From an uncultured Polycyclovorans sp. (GTDB lineage: Bacteria > Pseudomonadota > Gammaproteobacteria > Nevskiales > Nevskiaceae), in the NCBI GenBank assembly GCA_936928855.1, contig CAKZHZ010000057.1:1-27373 (forward strand): 27,373 nt of DNA, in the 5' to 3' direction. Below are positions 16,824-24,664 of the stretch, one piece after another; the stretch's first letter is position 1; each line of letters starts with the position of its first letter. The translations under genes and the position numbers were made by a program. The notes beneath the pieces are model-generated. The model saw only the letters and a program-made list of their open reading frames with translations. It searched no databases and had not been told where the DNA came from.

Positions 16824-17801
16824 TCAGCAGGTCCACACTGACACCGTTTGCTTGAAGCCCTTCAAACTGACCTTTTCTCTTTGCATCTCAAAGCCTGCGA
16901 CCAAATCCGGATCACTACCCGCCGCCAGATCCAGGACTTCACGGGCCGTTGCAATCTGGCCGGGTTTGGCGATTTTCTGAAGTCGTGCCGCAGCATGGAC
17001 TGCCGGCCCCACAAGTAGCAACGAGCGGCGGACATGATTGCCAACGTAGCCCGCCAGCAGTTCCCCGAAGGCCAAACCGAATCGGGCTTCCGGGATAGCA
17101 TTGCCATTTGCCCGTTCGGCATTGAGACGGTCCCGAATCGCGAACGCGGCCGGCAGTGCTTCACCGACTCCTGCGAAGTACAACAAGGCGCCGTCGCCTT
17201 CGAAGTCACGGACATCACCGCAATGGGCGACGCCTTCCTCGACGACGACCGTCATGAATTCCTGAATCGCTTCGAATGCCGCTTTGGGATCCTGCGATTC
17301 AATCAGGCTGGTGGAATCGACAATATCGACAAAAAGTACCGCGAGCTTGCGACGGACAGGCAAGGATTCCCCCGCCAGCCATGATTGCTCGGCAATTGGC
17401 CGCTCCGCATCGGCGGTCAGTCGTGGTGCCATCTGCCAGGGCAGTTTGGCACCTGCGTTTGTGTCGATAAGCTCGACTGCAAAGCCGGCCTCGCGCCAAG
17501 TTGGCAGGCCGCCCTCCAGCACGGTGACATGTTCATAGCCCGCAGCTATGAGCCAAAGCGCGACACGCACACTGGAAGCATCCCCATCGCAGACGCAGTA
17601 CACCGCGATGGGCCTTGATCGATCGCAATCCGGAATCTGAATGGCATGAGCGTCCAGATATAGGGGCACGGCGCCACGAATCCCTCGCGGTTCGCGAGCG
17701 AAGGCAGCTTTACGCCGCGCATCAAGTACCAGGGCCGAGCCTGATTCAGCCATGCGGGCAAAAGCCTGTGAGGACAACTTGGAAAAGGCCTTGGCTGTCA
17801 T
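16824..17801 (-). CDS. Rhodanese-class III nucleotidyl cyclase fusion protein
   Basis: A 325-aa soluble protein with two domains. Residues about 8-110 form a rhodanese-like domain (LVLDARRKAAF, GGLPTWREAGF) with a candidate catalytic Cys69 in YCVCDGDASS and a second Cys71. Residues about 151-325 form a class III adenylate/guanylate cyclase catalytic domain. The metal-binding aspartates D159 (FVDIVDST) and D203 (EGDG) and Arg273 (AARL) are present. The usual purine-selecting Lys of KFxGD is Asp199, and the Asn of VNxAARL is His269. Product and activity are therefore uncertain. The start overlaps the CDF gene by 4 bp, making it the last gene of the czc operon. A signalling role tied to metal or thiol state is inference. 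Confidence 0.85.
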   Translation of the reverse strand: MTAKAFSKLSSQAFARMAESGSALVLDARRKAAFAREPRGIRGAVPLYLDAHAIQIPDCDRSRPIAVYCVCDGDASSVRVALWLIAAGYEHVTVLEGGLPTWREAGFAVELIDTNAGAKLPWQMAPRLTADAERPIAEQSWLAGESLPVRRKLAVLFVDIVDSTSLIESQDPKAAFEAIQEFMTVVVEEGVAHCGDVRDFEGDGALLYFAGVGEALPAAFAIRDRLNAERANGNAIPEARFGLAFGELLAGYVGNHVRRSLLLVGPAVHAAARLQKIAKPGQIATAREVLDLAAGSDPDLVAGFEMQREKVSLKGFKQTVSVWTC

Positions 17802-18439
17802 GATGGTGAATCACCAGCCGGTGAGCACTCATCATCCGTCCTGCATTCATCTTCCTTTTGGGCTTCACGAAGAATACGGATACCTCCGCGAAGCACGATC
17901 AGCGCCACAACCGAACCGATCACAAGGTCCGGCCAGCGTGAGCCGGTGGCCACCACAAGAATCCCGGCCAGGATGACGCCGCTGTTGGCTATTACATCGT
18001 TCGCGGAAAAGATCCAGGCGGCCCGCATATGAACCTCGCCATCACGGTGTTTTCGGATCAGCCACAGGCAGGTGACATTGGCCACCAACGCCACAATGGC
18101 CACCGCAATCATCCAGTCGCCTAAAGGCTCGCTGCCCAGCACGCCGCGCCTGGCGACATCCAGCAGCACCATCCCGGCCAGCGCAATCTGCAACCAGCCG
18201 GACAGCCTCGCGGCTGTCCGTTTGATACTGGCGGCACGCCCTACGGCATACAGGCTGGTGGCATAGACCAGCGCGTCTGCGAGCATGTCCAAGGAATCGG
18301 CAATCAGGCCGGTGGATTGCCCAATCCAGCCGAGCAAAAACTCCACTACAAACATCACGCCATTGATCGCCAGCAAAGCGATCAGCACGCGCCGCTCGGC
18401 CTGGTTTTTCGCCTCGAATTCGCAGCCGCAATCACTCAT
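17798..18439 (-). CDS. Short CDF (cation diffusion facilitator) transporter
   Basis: A 213-aa inner-membrane cation/proton antiporter with six predicted helices. TM2 carries LIADSLDMLADALVY (acidic residues D48, D51, D55) and TM5 carries WIFSANDVIANSGVIL, where classical CDFs have an HxxxD site. It ends with a Cys/Asp-rich tail (EDECRTDDECS) and lacks the C-terminal cytoplasmic metal-sensing domain of full CzcD proteins. The N-terminus has a CGC motif. ATGA overlaps join it to czcA upstream and to the cyclase fusion downstream. Probably moves Zn/Cd/Co/Ni from the cytoplasm to the periplasm for CzcCBA to export. Substrate is inferred from context. Confidence 0.9.
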   Translation of the reverse strand: MSDCGCEFEAKNQAERRVLIALLAINGVMFVVEFLLGWIGQSTGLIADSLDMLADALVYATSLYAVGRAASIKRTAARLSGWLQIALAGMVLLDVARRGVLGSEPLGDWMIAVAIVALVANVTCLWLIRKHRDGEVHMRAAWIFSANDVIANSGVILAGILVVATGSRWPDLVIGSVVALIVLRGGIRILREAQKEDECRTDDECSPAGDSPS

Positions 18440-21400
18440 CGCGCACCTTCCTCTGTTTCCTGAAATTCCACCAACTCTTCCTCCCGCCCATGCACGATGC
18501 GGTACAGCGCGGGAAGCAACAGCAATGTCAACAGGGTCGATGATACGATGCCACCGATCACCACCGTGGCCAGCGGGCGCTGCACCTCCGCTCCTGTTCC
18601 GACGTTCAATGCCATGGGCACAAAGCCCAAGCTCGCCACCAAAGCGGTCATGAGAACTGGTCGTAGCCGAGTCATAGCACCCTGCACAATGGCGACTTCA
18701 AGCCCCTGCCCCTCATGCCGCAGTTCACGAATGAATGACAGCATGACCAAGCCGTTGAGCACCGCGACCCCCGACAGCGCGATGAAACCGACGCCGGCAG
18801 AGATCGACAGCGGCATGTCACGCAGCCAGAGCATGGCAACACCGCCAGTCAATGCCAATGGCACACCAGTAAAGATGATCAGCGCATCCTTCAGTGAGCC
18901 AAAGGCCATCAGCAGCAGACCCAGTATGAGCAGCAGCGTGACCGGTACGACGATGGACAGTCGCTGACTGGCTGATTGCAGTTGCTCGAAGGTGCCGCCG
19001 TAATCCAGCCAGTAACCTGCGGGTAACTCGACTTGCGTCGTGATGCGTTGCTGAACCTCTTCCACAAACGAACCGAGGTCGCGTCCGCGCACATTGGCGG
19101 TCACCACCACGCGCCGTTTGCCATTCTCGCGACTGATCTGGGCCGGTGCCGGGGCCAGCTCGATGCGAGCGACTTCACCCAGCGGGATGTAATGGGCACC
19201 GTCGCTGTTTTCACTCACGCCAGGCAGCAGCAACGGCAGTCGCTCAAGCACGGCCGTGTCCTGACGCAAGCGTTCAGGCAGACGCACAACCAGCTCGAAA
19301 CGCCGGTCGCCGTCGAAGATCAGACCGGCGGAAGTGCCGCCCACTGCGGTGGCGACCAGATCCTGTACCGCCTGCACATTGAGACCGTAGCGTGCCAATG
19401 CGGACCGGTCCGGAATCACTGACAGCACGGGCAGCCCACTGACTTGCTCAACGCGCACATCAGCCGCGCCATCAATGCCTTGCACCACGCTTTGGATCGC
19501 CTGTGCACTGCTGAGCAATTGCTCCAGGTCATCACCAAACACTTTGATGCCCAGATCCGCACGCACGCCCGAGATCAACTCGTTGAAGCGCAATTGTATC
19601 GGCTGGGAAAATTCATAGTTGTTGCCCACCAGTTCATTCAAGGCCTGCTCCATCTGTTCGACCAGCTCGGTCTTGGGCAGATTAGGATTCGGCCACTGAT
19701 CACGTGGCTTGAGCATCACATAGCCATCGGCAATGTTCGGCGGCATTGGATCGGTGGCCACTTCGGCTGTTCCCACTCGTGCGAATGCAATCTCCACCTG
19801 TGGAAACTCGCCGATGCGTTTTTCGACCTGAGCCTGTAACGCCAATGATTGCTCCAGCCCGGTACCGGTGATCCGCAAGGCTTGCACCGCAATATCACCC
19901 TCATCCAGCTGAGGCACGAACTCCGAGCCCAGTGTCGTGGCCAGCCATCCGCTGGCCACAACCAACGTGGTCGCCCCAGCCACCAATGCCCAGCGCAGTT
20001 TCAAGGCCCCATTGAGTAGTGGCTCATAGGCCTGCTTGGCTGCGCGCATCAGCCAATTTTCTTGCTCGGCCACCGGCCCACGCATAAACACCGCCACGGC
20101 GGCAGGCACCAAGGTCAATGACAGCAGCATTGCGGCCAGTAAAGCCATGACGACGGTTGCCGCCATCGGGTGGAACATCTTGCCCTCAACCCCGCTAAGC
20201 GAAAAGATCGGGATATACACCACGGTGATGATGCCGACGCCAAACAGGCTGGGCCGAATCACCTCGCTGGTGGCGGTGTACACCACGTTCAGGCGTTCCT
20301 TAAGTGCCAACTGTCGTTCGCGAATGCCGCTCTGCGCTTCGGATAAGCGGCGAATGCAGTTTTCCACCACGATCACCGCGCCATCAACAATGAGCCCGAA
20401 GTCCAGCGCGCCCAGGCTCATCAGATTGGCCGATACGCCGGTGCGGACCATGCCTGTCACGGTGGCCAGCATCGCCAGCGGAATCACGGCGGCGGTAATC
20501 AGCGCCGCGCGGACGTTACCCAGCAGCAAAAACAGCACAACGATCACCAACAACGCACCTTCCAGCAGGTTCTTCTGCACCGTGGCGATGGCTTTATCGA
20601 CCAGTGTCGTGCGGTCATACAAGGGCTGAATGAAAACACCGTCCGGCAGGGACCGATTGATCACTTCAAGGCGCTGCGCCACATCGCGGGCCACAGCCCG
20701 TGAGTTTTCGCCAAGCAGCATCATCGCAGTGCCGAGCACCGCTTCCTCGCCAGCCACCGTGGCAGCCCCCGAACGCAATTCGCGGCCCAGACCCACGTCG
20801 GCCAAATCACGCACCAACACCGGCACGCCGTCGCGGTGACTGACCACGACCTGCTCAATATCCGCGATGGTCTGCAAGCGGCCGGGGGAGCGCACCAGCA
20901 ATTGTTGGCCGTTGCGTTCGATATAACCGGCACCACGATTGTCGTTATTGCTTCTCAGCGCCGCGCTGAGGTCTTCCATCGACAGGCCCCAGGACAGCAG
21001 CTTTTGTGGGTCTGGCAATACGTGGTACTGCTTGTCGAAGCCGCCAATGCTGTTGACCTCGGCGACGCCCGGCGTGAGCACCAGTTGCGGGCGAATAATC
21101 CACTCCTGGACTTCACGCAGACCCATCGCATCCCACGGGCGGCCATCGGCCATCAGGGCCCCAGGCTTGGCCCGCACCGCGTACATATAGATCTCACCCA
21201 GGCCGGTACTGATCGGCCCCATTTCGGGCTCCAGGCCGGGGGGCAGCTGGCTGCGCACCGCAGACAGCCGTTCGTTGATCAGATTTCGCGCGAAGTACAG
21301 ATCGGTGCCTTCCTCGAACACCACGGTCACCTGCGACAAGGCATAGCGCGACAGCGACCGCGTGTAGGCCAGACTCGGCAGGCCAGACAGGGCCGTCTCC

Positions 21401-21606
21401 ACTGGAAAGGTCACCCGCTGTTCAGTTTCCAGCGGTGAATAGCCGGGTGCAGCGGTATTGATTTGCACCTGCACATTGGTGATATCCGGCACCGCGTCAA
21501 TAGGTAGGGATTGGTAACTCCAGACACCAATACCGATCCAGACCAGCATCAGGGCTAGTATCAGCCAGCGCTGCTCGACGGCAGCGCGAACAATTGAATT
21601 GATCAT
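18436..21606 (-). CDS. czcA: CzcA-type heavy-metal RND efflux pump (Zn/Cd/Co subgroup), copy 1
   Basis: HME-RND cation pump, 1056 aa, full length. The N-terminus LPIDAVPDITNVQVQI and TM4 LDFGLIVDGAVIVVEN place it with divalent-cation pumps. The proton-relay triad D402, D408 and E415 has exactly the Cupriavidus CzcA numbering. No Cus-type Met triad is present. It is the third core gene of a complete CzcCBA set, with the adaptor stop only 9 bp upstream and the CDF gene overlapping by 4 bp. Codon use is visibly less GC-biased than in the paralog at 11389-14520, suggesting a separate origin. Confidence 0.95.
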   Translation of the reverse strand: MINSIVRAAVEQRWLILALMLVWIGIGVWSYQSLPIDAVPDITNVQVQINTAAPGYSPLETEQRVTFPVETALSGLPSLAYTRSLSRYALSQVTVVFEEGTDLYFARNLINERLSAVRSQLPPGLEPEMGPISTGLGEIYMYAVRAKPGALMADGRPWDAMGLREVQEWIIRPQLVLTPGVAEVNSIGGFDKQYHVLPDPQKLLSWGLSMEDLSAALRSNNDNRGAGYIERNGQQLLVRSPGRLQTIADIEQVVVSHRDGVPVLVRDLADVGLGRELRSGAATVAGEEAVLGTAMMLLGENSRAVARDVAQRLEVINRSLPDGVFIQPLYDRTTLVDKAIATVQKNLLEGALLVIVVLFLLLGNVRAALITAAVIPLAMLATVTGMVRTGVSANLMSLGALDFGLIVDGAVIVVENCIRRLSEAQSGIRERQLALKERLNVVYTATSEVIRPSLFGVGIITVVYIPIFSLSGVEGKMFHPMAATVVMALLAAMLLSLTLVPAAVAVFMRGPVAEQENWLMRAAKQAYEPLLNGALKLRWALVAGATTLVVASGWLATTLGSEFVPQLDEGDIAVQALRITGTGLEQSLALQAQVEKRIGEFPQVEIAFARVGTAEVATDPMPPNIADGYVMLKPRDQWPNPNLPKTELVEQMEQALNELVGNNYEFSQPIQLRFNELISGVRADLGIKVFGDDLEQLLSSAQAIQSVVQGIDGAADVRVEQVSGLPVLSVIPDRSALARYGLNVQAVQDLVATAVGGTSAGLIFDGDRRFELVVRLPERLRQDTAVLERLPLLLPGVSENSDGAHYIPLGEVARIELAPAPAQISRENGKRRVVVTANVRGRDLGSFVEEVQQRITTQVELPAGYWLDYGGTFEQLQSASQRLSIVVPVTLLLILGLLLMAFGSLKDALIIFTGVPLALTGGVAMLWLRDMPLSISAGVGFIALSGVAVLNGLVMLSFIRELRHEGQGLEVAIVQGAMTRLRPVLMTALVASLGFVPMALNVGTGAEVQRPLATVVIGGIVSSTLLTLLLLPALYRIVHGREEELVEFQETEEGAR

Positions 21607-21615
21607 GACCGCCCC

Positions 21616-22647
21616 TTAGTGATCGTGCTCGGCACTGGATTTCTCCAGCTCGGCTTTCAGCAAGTAGCTGTTCGTCGTCACATAGCGCGCACCTGGTTCC
21701 AGGCCGCCCAGTACCTCGGTCATGCGACCATCGCTGTGGCCCAAGGTCAGTGGGTGAGCTTCAAAGCGCTGACCGTCCTGCACAAAAACGGCACGCTGGC
21801 CTTCAATGTCCTGCAAGCTCGGGGTTTCAATGACGAGATCAACCGATGTTACAGCGGTGACGATCTCGGCCCGAACTGTGCTTTCTGGCACCCAGCGACC
21901 ATCTGGGTTGTCCAGCACCACACGCGCACTTCGCGCAGGGCCATGGTCGGCAGCCGGGGCGATCCAGTCGATGACGCCCTCGGCCTGCACGTTGTCGCCA
22001 AAGAGCATGACGGTCTGGCCAAGCTCGACGGCTGCTGCTTGCGACGGAAACACCGCCAGCTGGGCCCAGACTTTAGAATAATCCGCGATGCGCAGCAGCG
22101 GCCGACCAGCGGTCGCTTCGCCGGCCGAGGCCATGCGATCAACCACGGTGCCGTCAATCGGTGCGAGCAGCTTGTAGGGCCGCAGGCTGTCATCGGCTTC
22201 CACGGTAGCGATCACATCCCCTCGAGACACGTTCTGACCAATGTCCGCGCGCAGCTCCAATATCTGGCCGGGGTAGCGGGCGTGCACAACGGCCATACGA
22301 GATGGCATTGCTTCAATCCGACCATAGACCGGTAAGGTCTGGCGCAATGTGCCAGGGCCAGCCGTGGAGATTTCCAATTTCGCCAAGGCGATTTGTGCTT
22401 CGTTTAGTTCAACGACGTCAGCTTCATCATGATGCTCTCCATGGCCTTCGTCATCGTGTTGGCCATCATCATCTTCGCCTTCGTGCGGTTTGCGATGACC
22501 TTCAAGCTGCTCTGAATCGGCCTCATCATGCGAGGAATGGTCATGAGCGTCATTCGATGCGAAAGCGCCGGGAACAAATCCTGCTGCGATCAGTGCCAAG
22601 GTCGTTGCGAACAGGCTTGCAGCGGCAAAGTTTTTCTTAGTGGTCAT
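21616..22647 (-). CDS. czcB: CzcB-type periplasmic adaptor with His/Asp-rich N-terminus, copy 1
   Basis: Membrane-fusion protein, 343 aa from the ATG at 22647, chosen because AAGGA lies eight bases upstream. An in-frame ATG 12 codons earlier has no such site. A signal peptide (AASLFATTLALIAAGFVPGAFA) leads into about 45 residues very rich in His, Asp and Glu (HDHSSHDEADSEQ and GQHDDEGHGEHHDEAD), a likely Zn2+/Cd2+-binding segment. Unlike the adaptor at 14909-16237, it lacks the extra CzcB N-terminal domain. Barrel-sandwich and beta-barrel domains follow, and the C-terminus is KSSAEHDH. The start overlaps the czcC stop by 11 bp. Confidence 0.92.
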   Translation of the reverse strand: MTTKKNFAAASLFATTLALIAAGFVPGAFASNDAHDHSSHDEADSEQLEGHRKPHEGEDDDGQHDDEGHGEHHDEADVVELNEAQIALAKLEISTAGPGTLRQTLPVYGRIEAMPSRMAVVHARYPGQILELRADIGQNVSRGDVIATVEADDSLRPYKLLAPIDGTVVDRMASAGEATAGRPLLRIADYSKVWAQLAVFPSQAAAVELGQTVMLFGDNVQAEGVIDWIAPAADHGPARSARVVLDNPDGRWVPESTVRAEIVTAVTSVDLVIETPSLQDIEGQRAVFVQDGQRFEAHPLTLGHSDGRMTEVLGGLEPGARYVTTNSYLLKAELEKSSAEHDH

Positions 22648-23944
22648 GGTTTTGATCCTTGTGTTCTTCTGCTGGGTCACCATCGGCGGCGGTCAGTGCC
22701 GCGCCGGCCAGGCGCTCCAATTCAATGCGGTTGAGGTGTGCGCGACGGGCGGCATCCAGCAATGCCAGCCGTGCATCGATGAGTTCTTGCCTGGCCGCGA
22801 TCAGGTCCAGATAGCTGTAGCGGCCGGCACGGTAGGCCTCGCGGGTATCGCTCAGCGCCGATTCCAACCTTGGGATAACGGCATCGCGCAGCGCCGCAAA
22901 GGCTTCGATGGCATGGCTGCGATGCTGCCAGGCTTCGTACAGGGTGGCCCGCGCAGCAATCCGCGCTGCTTGGGTATCGAAGCGTGCAGCTTCATGTCGC
23001 GCACTGGCGGCATCAAGATCCCCCCGTGCCCGGCGCCCTGAGAACAAAGGAATGCTGAGTCCAGCCACCAAGCCCGTACTGTCAGAACCCTCCAGCCGAC
23101 GGACACCCGCCTGCCAGCGCACATCACCGCGCGACGTGGACTGAGCCAGTCGCAGATTGGCGGTCTGGATGCGTTCCTGGCTCGCTAATTGCTGCAAGTC
23201 GGGACTCTGTTCCAGGGTCTTAACCAATGGTTCGAAGGCACCGGCCCGCCCCGTATGAAACAGCGCATCATCGTCCACGCGCTGGAAATCCGGCGAGGTC
23301 TCACCCCAGAGCGCGGCCAGCTTGACCTTAAGTGTGGGAATCTGATGTTCCACATGGCCCGCCTCGACGGCGGCACGGGCGGTTGCGGCCTGAGCGCGGT
23401 GCAATTCCGCCTGGGGTGCGCGCCCGCGCTCGACCCGCTGCTTGACTGTTTTTTCAGCTTGACGCGCCAGCGATTCCGCGCGCCGGGCAACCTCCAGCTC
23501 CTGCTGAAGTGCGGCCAATTTGACGAACAAACGCGCGGCTTCGGCCTGGACATCGAGCAGCTGTGTCCGGCGCGCAGCGGCAAGCAGGGCCTCTTTGGCG
23601 TCAACGATGGTGATCCGGGATCCAGGCCGGCCGCCCAGCTCAACAACACCCGACAACGCCAGGGTCAATTCAATATTGCGGGTGCCCTGTGCTTCATTGG
23701 AGCCGCCGAATTCGTCCGCTTCCGCAGAGAGTTCCATTGGCGGTTTGAGACCAGCTGACGCGCGGTCGCCGGACAGGGCTTTCAGGCGCGGTGCGTAAGC
23801 CATCAAGGAAGGGTTGTGTTCGGTCACCCGGCGTACGGTTTCCCGCAACGTTAGGGTGTCTGTGATTTGCGCTTGCGCTTGGCCCACAGAAAGCCAAATC
23901 AGACCGGCGACATATAGCCCCGACCGAGAGAGAAAACCAAGCAT
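22637..23944 (-). CDS. czcC: CzcC/TolC-family outer-membrane efflux factor
   Basis: Outer-membrane channel of the CzcCBA pump, 435 aa from the ATG at 23944, which has GGAG five bases upstream and opens a good signal peptide (MLGFLSRSGLYVAGLIWLSVG, ending AQA). An in-frame ATG six codons earlier lacks a ribosome site. Typical OEP features are TLRETVRRVTEHNPSLMAYAPR at the start and long helical repeats (LVKLAALQQELEVARRAESL). The tail reads EEHKDQNHDH, a His-rich end common in CzcC. It is preceded by a 66-bp gap with two hairpins. Confidence 0.92.
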   Translation of the reverse strand: MLGFLSRSGLYVAGLIWLSVGQAQAQITDTLTLRETVRRVTEHNPSLMAYAPRLKALSGDRASAGLKPPMELSAEADEFGGSNEAQGTRNIELTLALSGVVELGGRPGSRITIVDAKEALLAAARRTQLLDVQAEAARLFVKLAALQQELEVARRAESLARQAEKTVKQRVERGRAPQAELHRAQAATARAAVEAGHVEHQIPTLKVKLAALWGETSPDFQRVDDDALFHTGRAGAFEPLVKTLEQSPDLQQLASQERIQTANLRLAQSTSRGDVRWQAGVRRLEGSDSTGLVAGLSIPLFSGRRARGDLDAASARHEAARFDTQAARIAARATLYEAWQHRSHAIEAFAALRDAVIPRLESALSDTREAYRAGRYSYLDLIAARQELIDARLALLDAARRAHLNRIELERLAGAALTAADGDPAEEHKDQNHDH

Positions 23945-23963
23945 GGTGACTCCAGAAATCATT

Positions 23964-23977
23964 GCGCCAACCGGCGC
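23964..23977 (-). other. Intercistronic hairpin 2 ahead of czcC
   Basis: A perfect 5-bp stem, GCGCC / GGCGC around a 4-base loop, lies 20-33 bases upstream of the czcC ATG. There is no T tract. Confidence 0.35.
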
Positions 23978-23981
23978 TGGA

Positions 23982-24000
23982 AGGTGCCGTTATGGCACCT
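23982..24000 (-). other. Intercistronic hairpin 1 ahead of czcC
   Basis: A perfect 7-bp stem, AGGTGCC / GGCACCT around a 5-base loop, lies just after the stop of the small Cys-rich gene. No run of T follows on the minus strand. A processing or stability role fits better than full termination. Confidence 0.4.
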
Positions 24001-24010
24001 GCGATGATGA

Positions 24011-24391
24011 CTAGAGAGTTAGAGGCGGCGCTCTGGCGGGTGGTGGAAGACCGGTCGCGCTCTTCTTGGGTGACGCAGCCCGCTCCGCTGTAATATCGCT
24101 GCCCCGTGAGAACAGCAGCAAACCCAGAATGCCCACAACAACAATCGCGAGCAGCTGGACATCATCCAGATCAAGCAACTTGGCCAGCACACCGTCGCCC
24201 ACTTCGACTCTGGTATCCACACAGGATTCTTCTGCACAGGATTCACTCGCATGCACGAGCGCGTCGGCATGCGATTCCTGAAGGCAGTCGATATCGCCGT
24301 CTGAGCACGCATGTGCATGCACACCCACAACCTGACCGACCAGCAAGAAGATGGTCAGCAGCCAAGTGAGTCTGTGGGGCGAGTTAAGCAC
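24011..24391 (-). CDS. Small Cys-rich exported/membrane protein heading the czc operon
   Basis: A 126-aa protein starting with GTG, with no clear ribosome site. It has a signal peptide (LTWLLTIFLLVGQVVGVHAHA). A short periplasmic part contains Cys residues in HACSDGDIDC and ESCAEESCVD together with several His and Asp. A hydrophobic segment follows (VQLLAIVVVGILGLLLF), then a basic, Pro-rich tail. First gene of the czcCBA transcription unit. Its place and build are like the small CzcI-type proteins ahead of other czc operons, but I do not see a firm sequence match. Role in metal sensing or buffering is inferred. Confidence 0.6.
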   Translation of the reverse strand: MLNSPHRLTWLLTIFLLVGQVVGVHAHACSDGDIDCLQESHADALVHASESCAEESCVDTRVEVGDGVLAKLLDLDDVQLLAIVVVGILGLLLFSRGSDITAERAASPKKSATGLPPPARAPPLTL

Positions 24392-24495
24392 GAAGTGAGG
24401 ATTTATTCTTTGGATGTGAACAGACCAATATTATCTCAAGTCGTTCCAAAACGTTTGTCATAAGGGAAATTCGGGCTCGACCACTTGGCCTCAGC

Positions 24496-24526
24496 TTGAC
24501 CTTAGACCTGACTCCAGACTTATTGT
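24496..24526 (+). promoter_or_regulatory. MerR-family-type promoter upstream of a truncated gene
   Basis: TTGACC (24496-24501) and TATTGT (24521-24526) are separated by 19 bp, the MerR-type overlong spacing. The spacer's right half, GACTCCAGACT, resembles a ZntR half-site (GACTCCAGAGT). Internal symmetry is only partial. It reads rightwards into the ATG at 24533, leaving almost no leader, so the transcript may be nearly leaderless or begin further on. Confidence 0.5.
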
Positions 24527-24532
24527 TATGCC

Positions 24533-24664
24533 ATGAATGATCATTTTCTGAACACCCGCGTACCGCCATTGGCCTTAGTTATTATTGCTGCATTGATCAT
24601 GTGGTTTACCAAGCTTGCCTTAGGGTCACCAGCATCGCCAGGCCAACCGCCGGCACGTCGATGA
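24533..24664 (+). pseudogene. Truncated isoprenylcysteine methyltransferase-like (CzcN-like) gene
   Basis: The frame from ATG 24533 begins MNDHFLNTRVPPLALVIIAA and LIMWFTKLAL, which looks like the start and first membrane helix of ICMT-family methyltransferases. Members of this family occur beside czc genes (CzcN). After about residue 29 the frame becomes a hydrophilic Pro/Gly/Ala/Arg run and stops at codon 44. Homology therefore probably ends near 24600-24620, where the base composition also turns GC-rich. The intact protein would be roughly 150-220 aa. Best explained as a gene cut by a deletion or insertion junction. Identification rests on about 30 residues. Confidence 0.5.

Noticed and set aside
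24392..24495. Sigma-70 promoter for the czc operon
   Set aside because: GATAAT-like -10 is present on the minus strand but no -35 at acceptable spacing; left uncalled. Apart from the plus-strand MerR-type site nothing else is seen in this gap.
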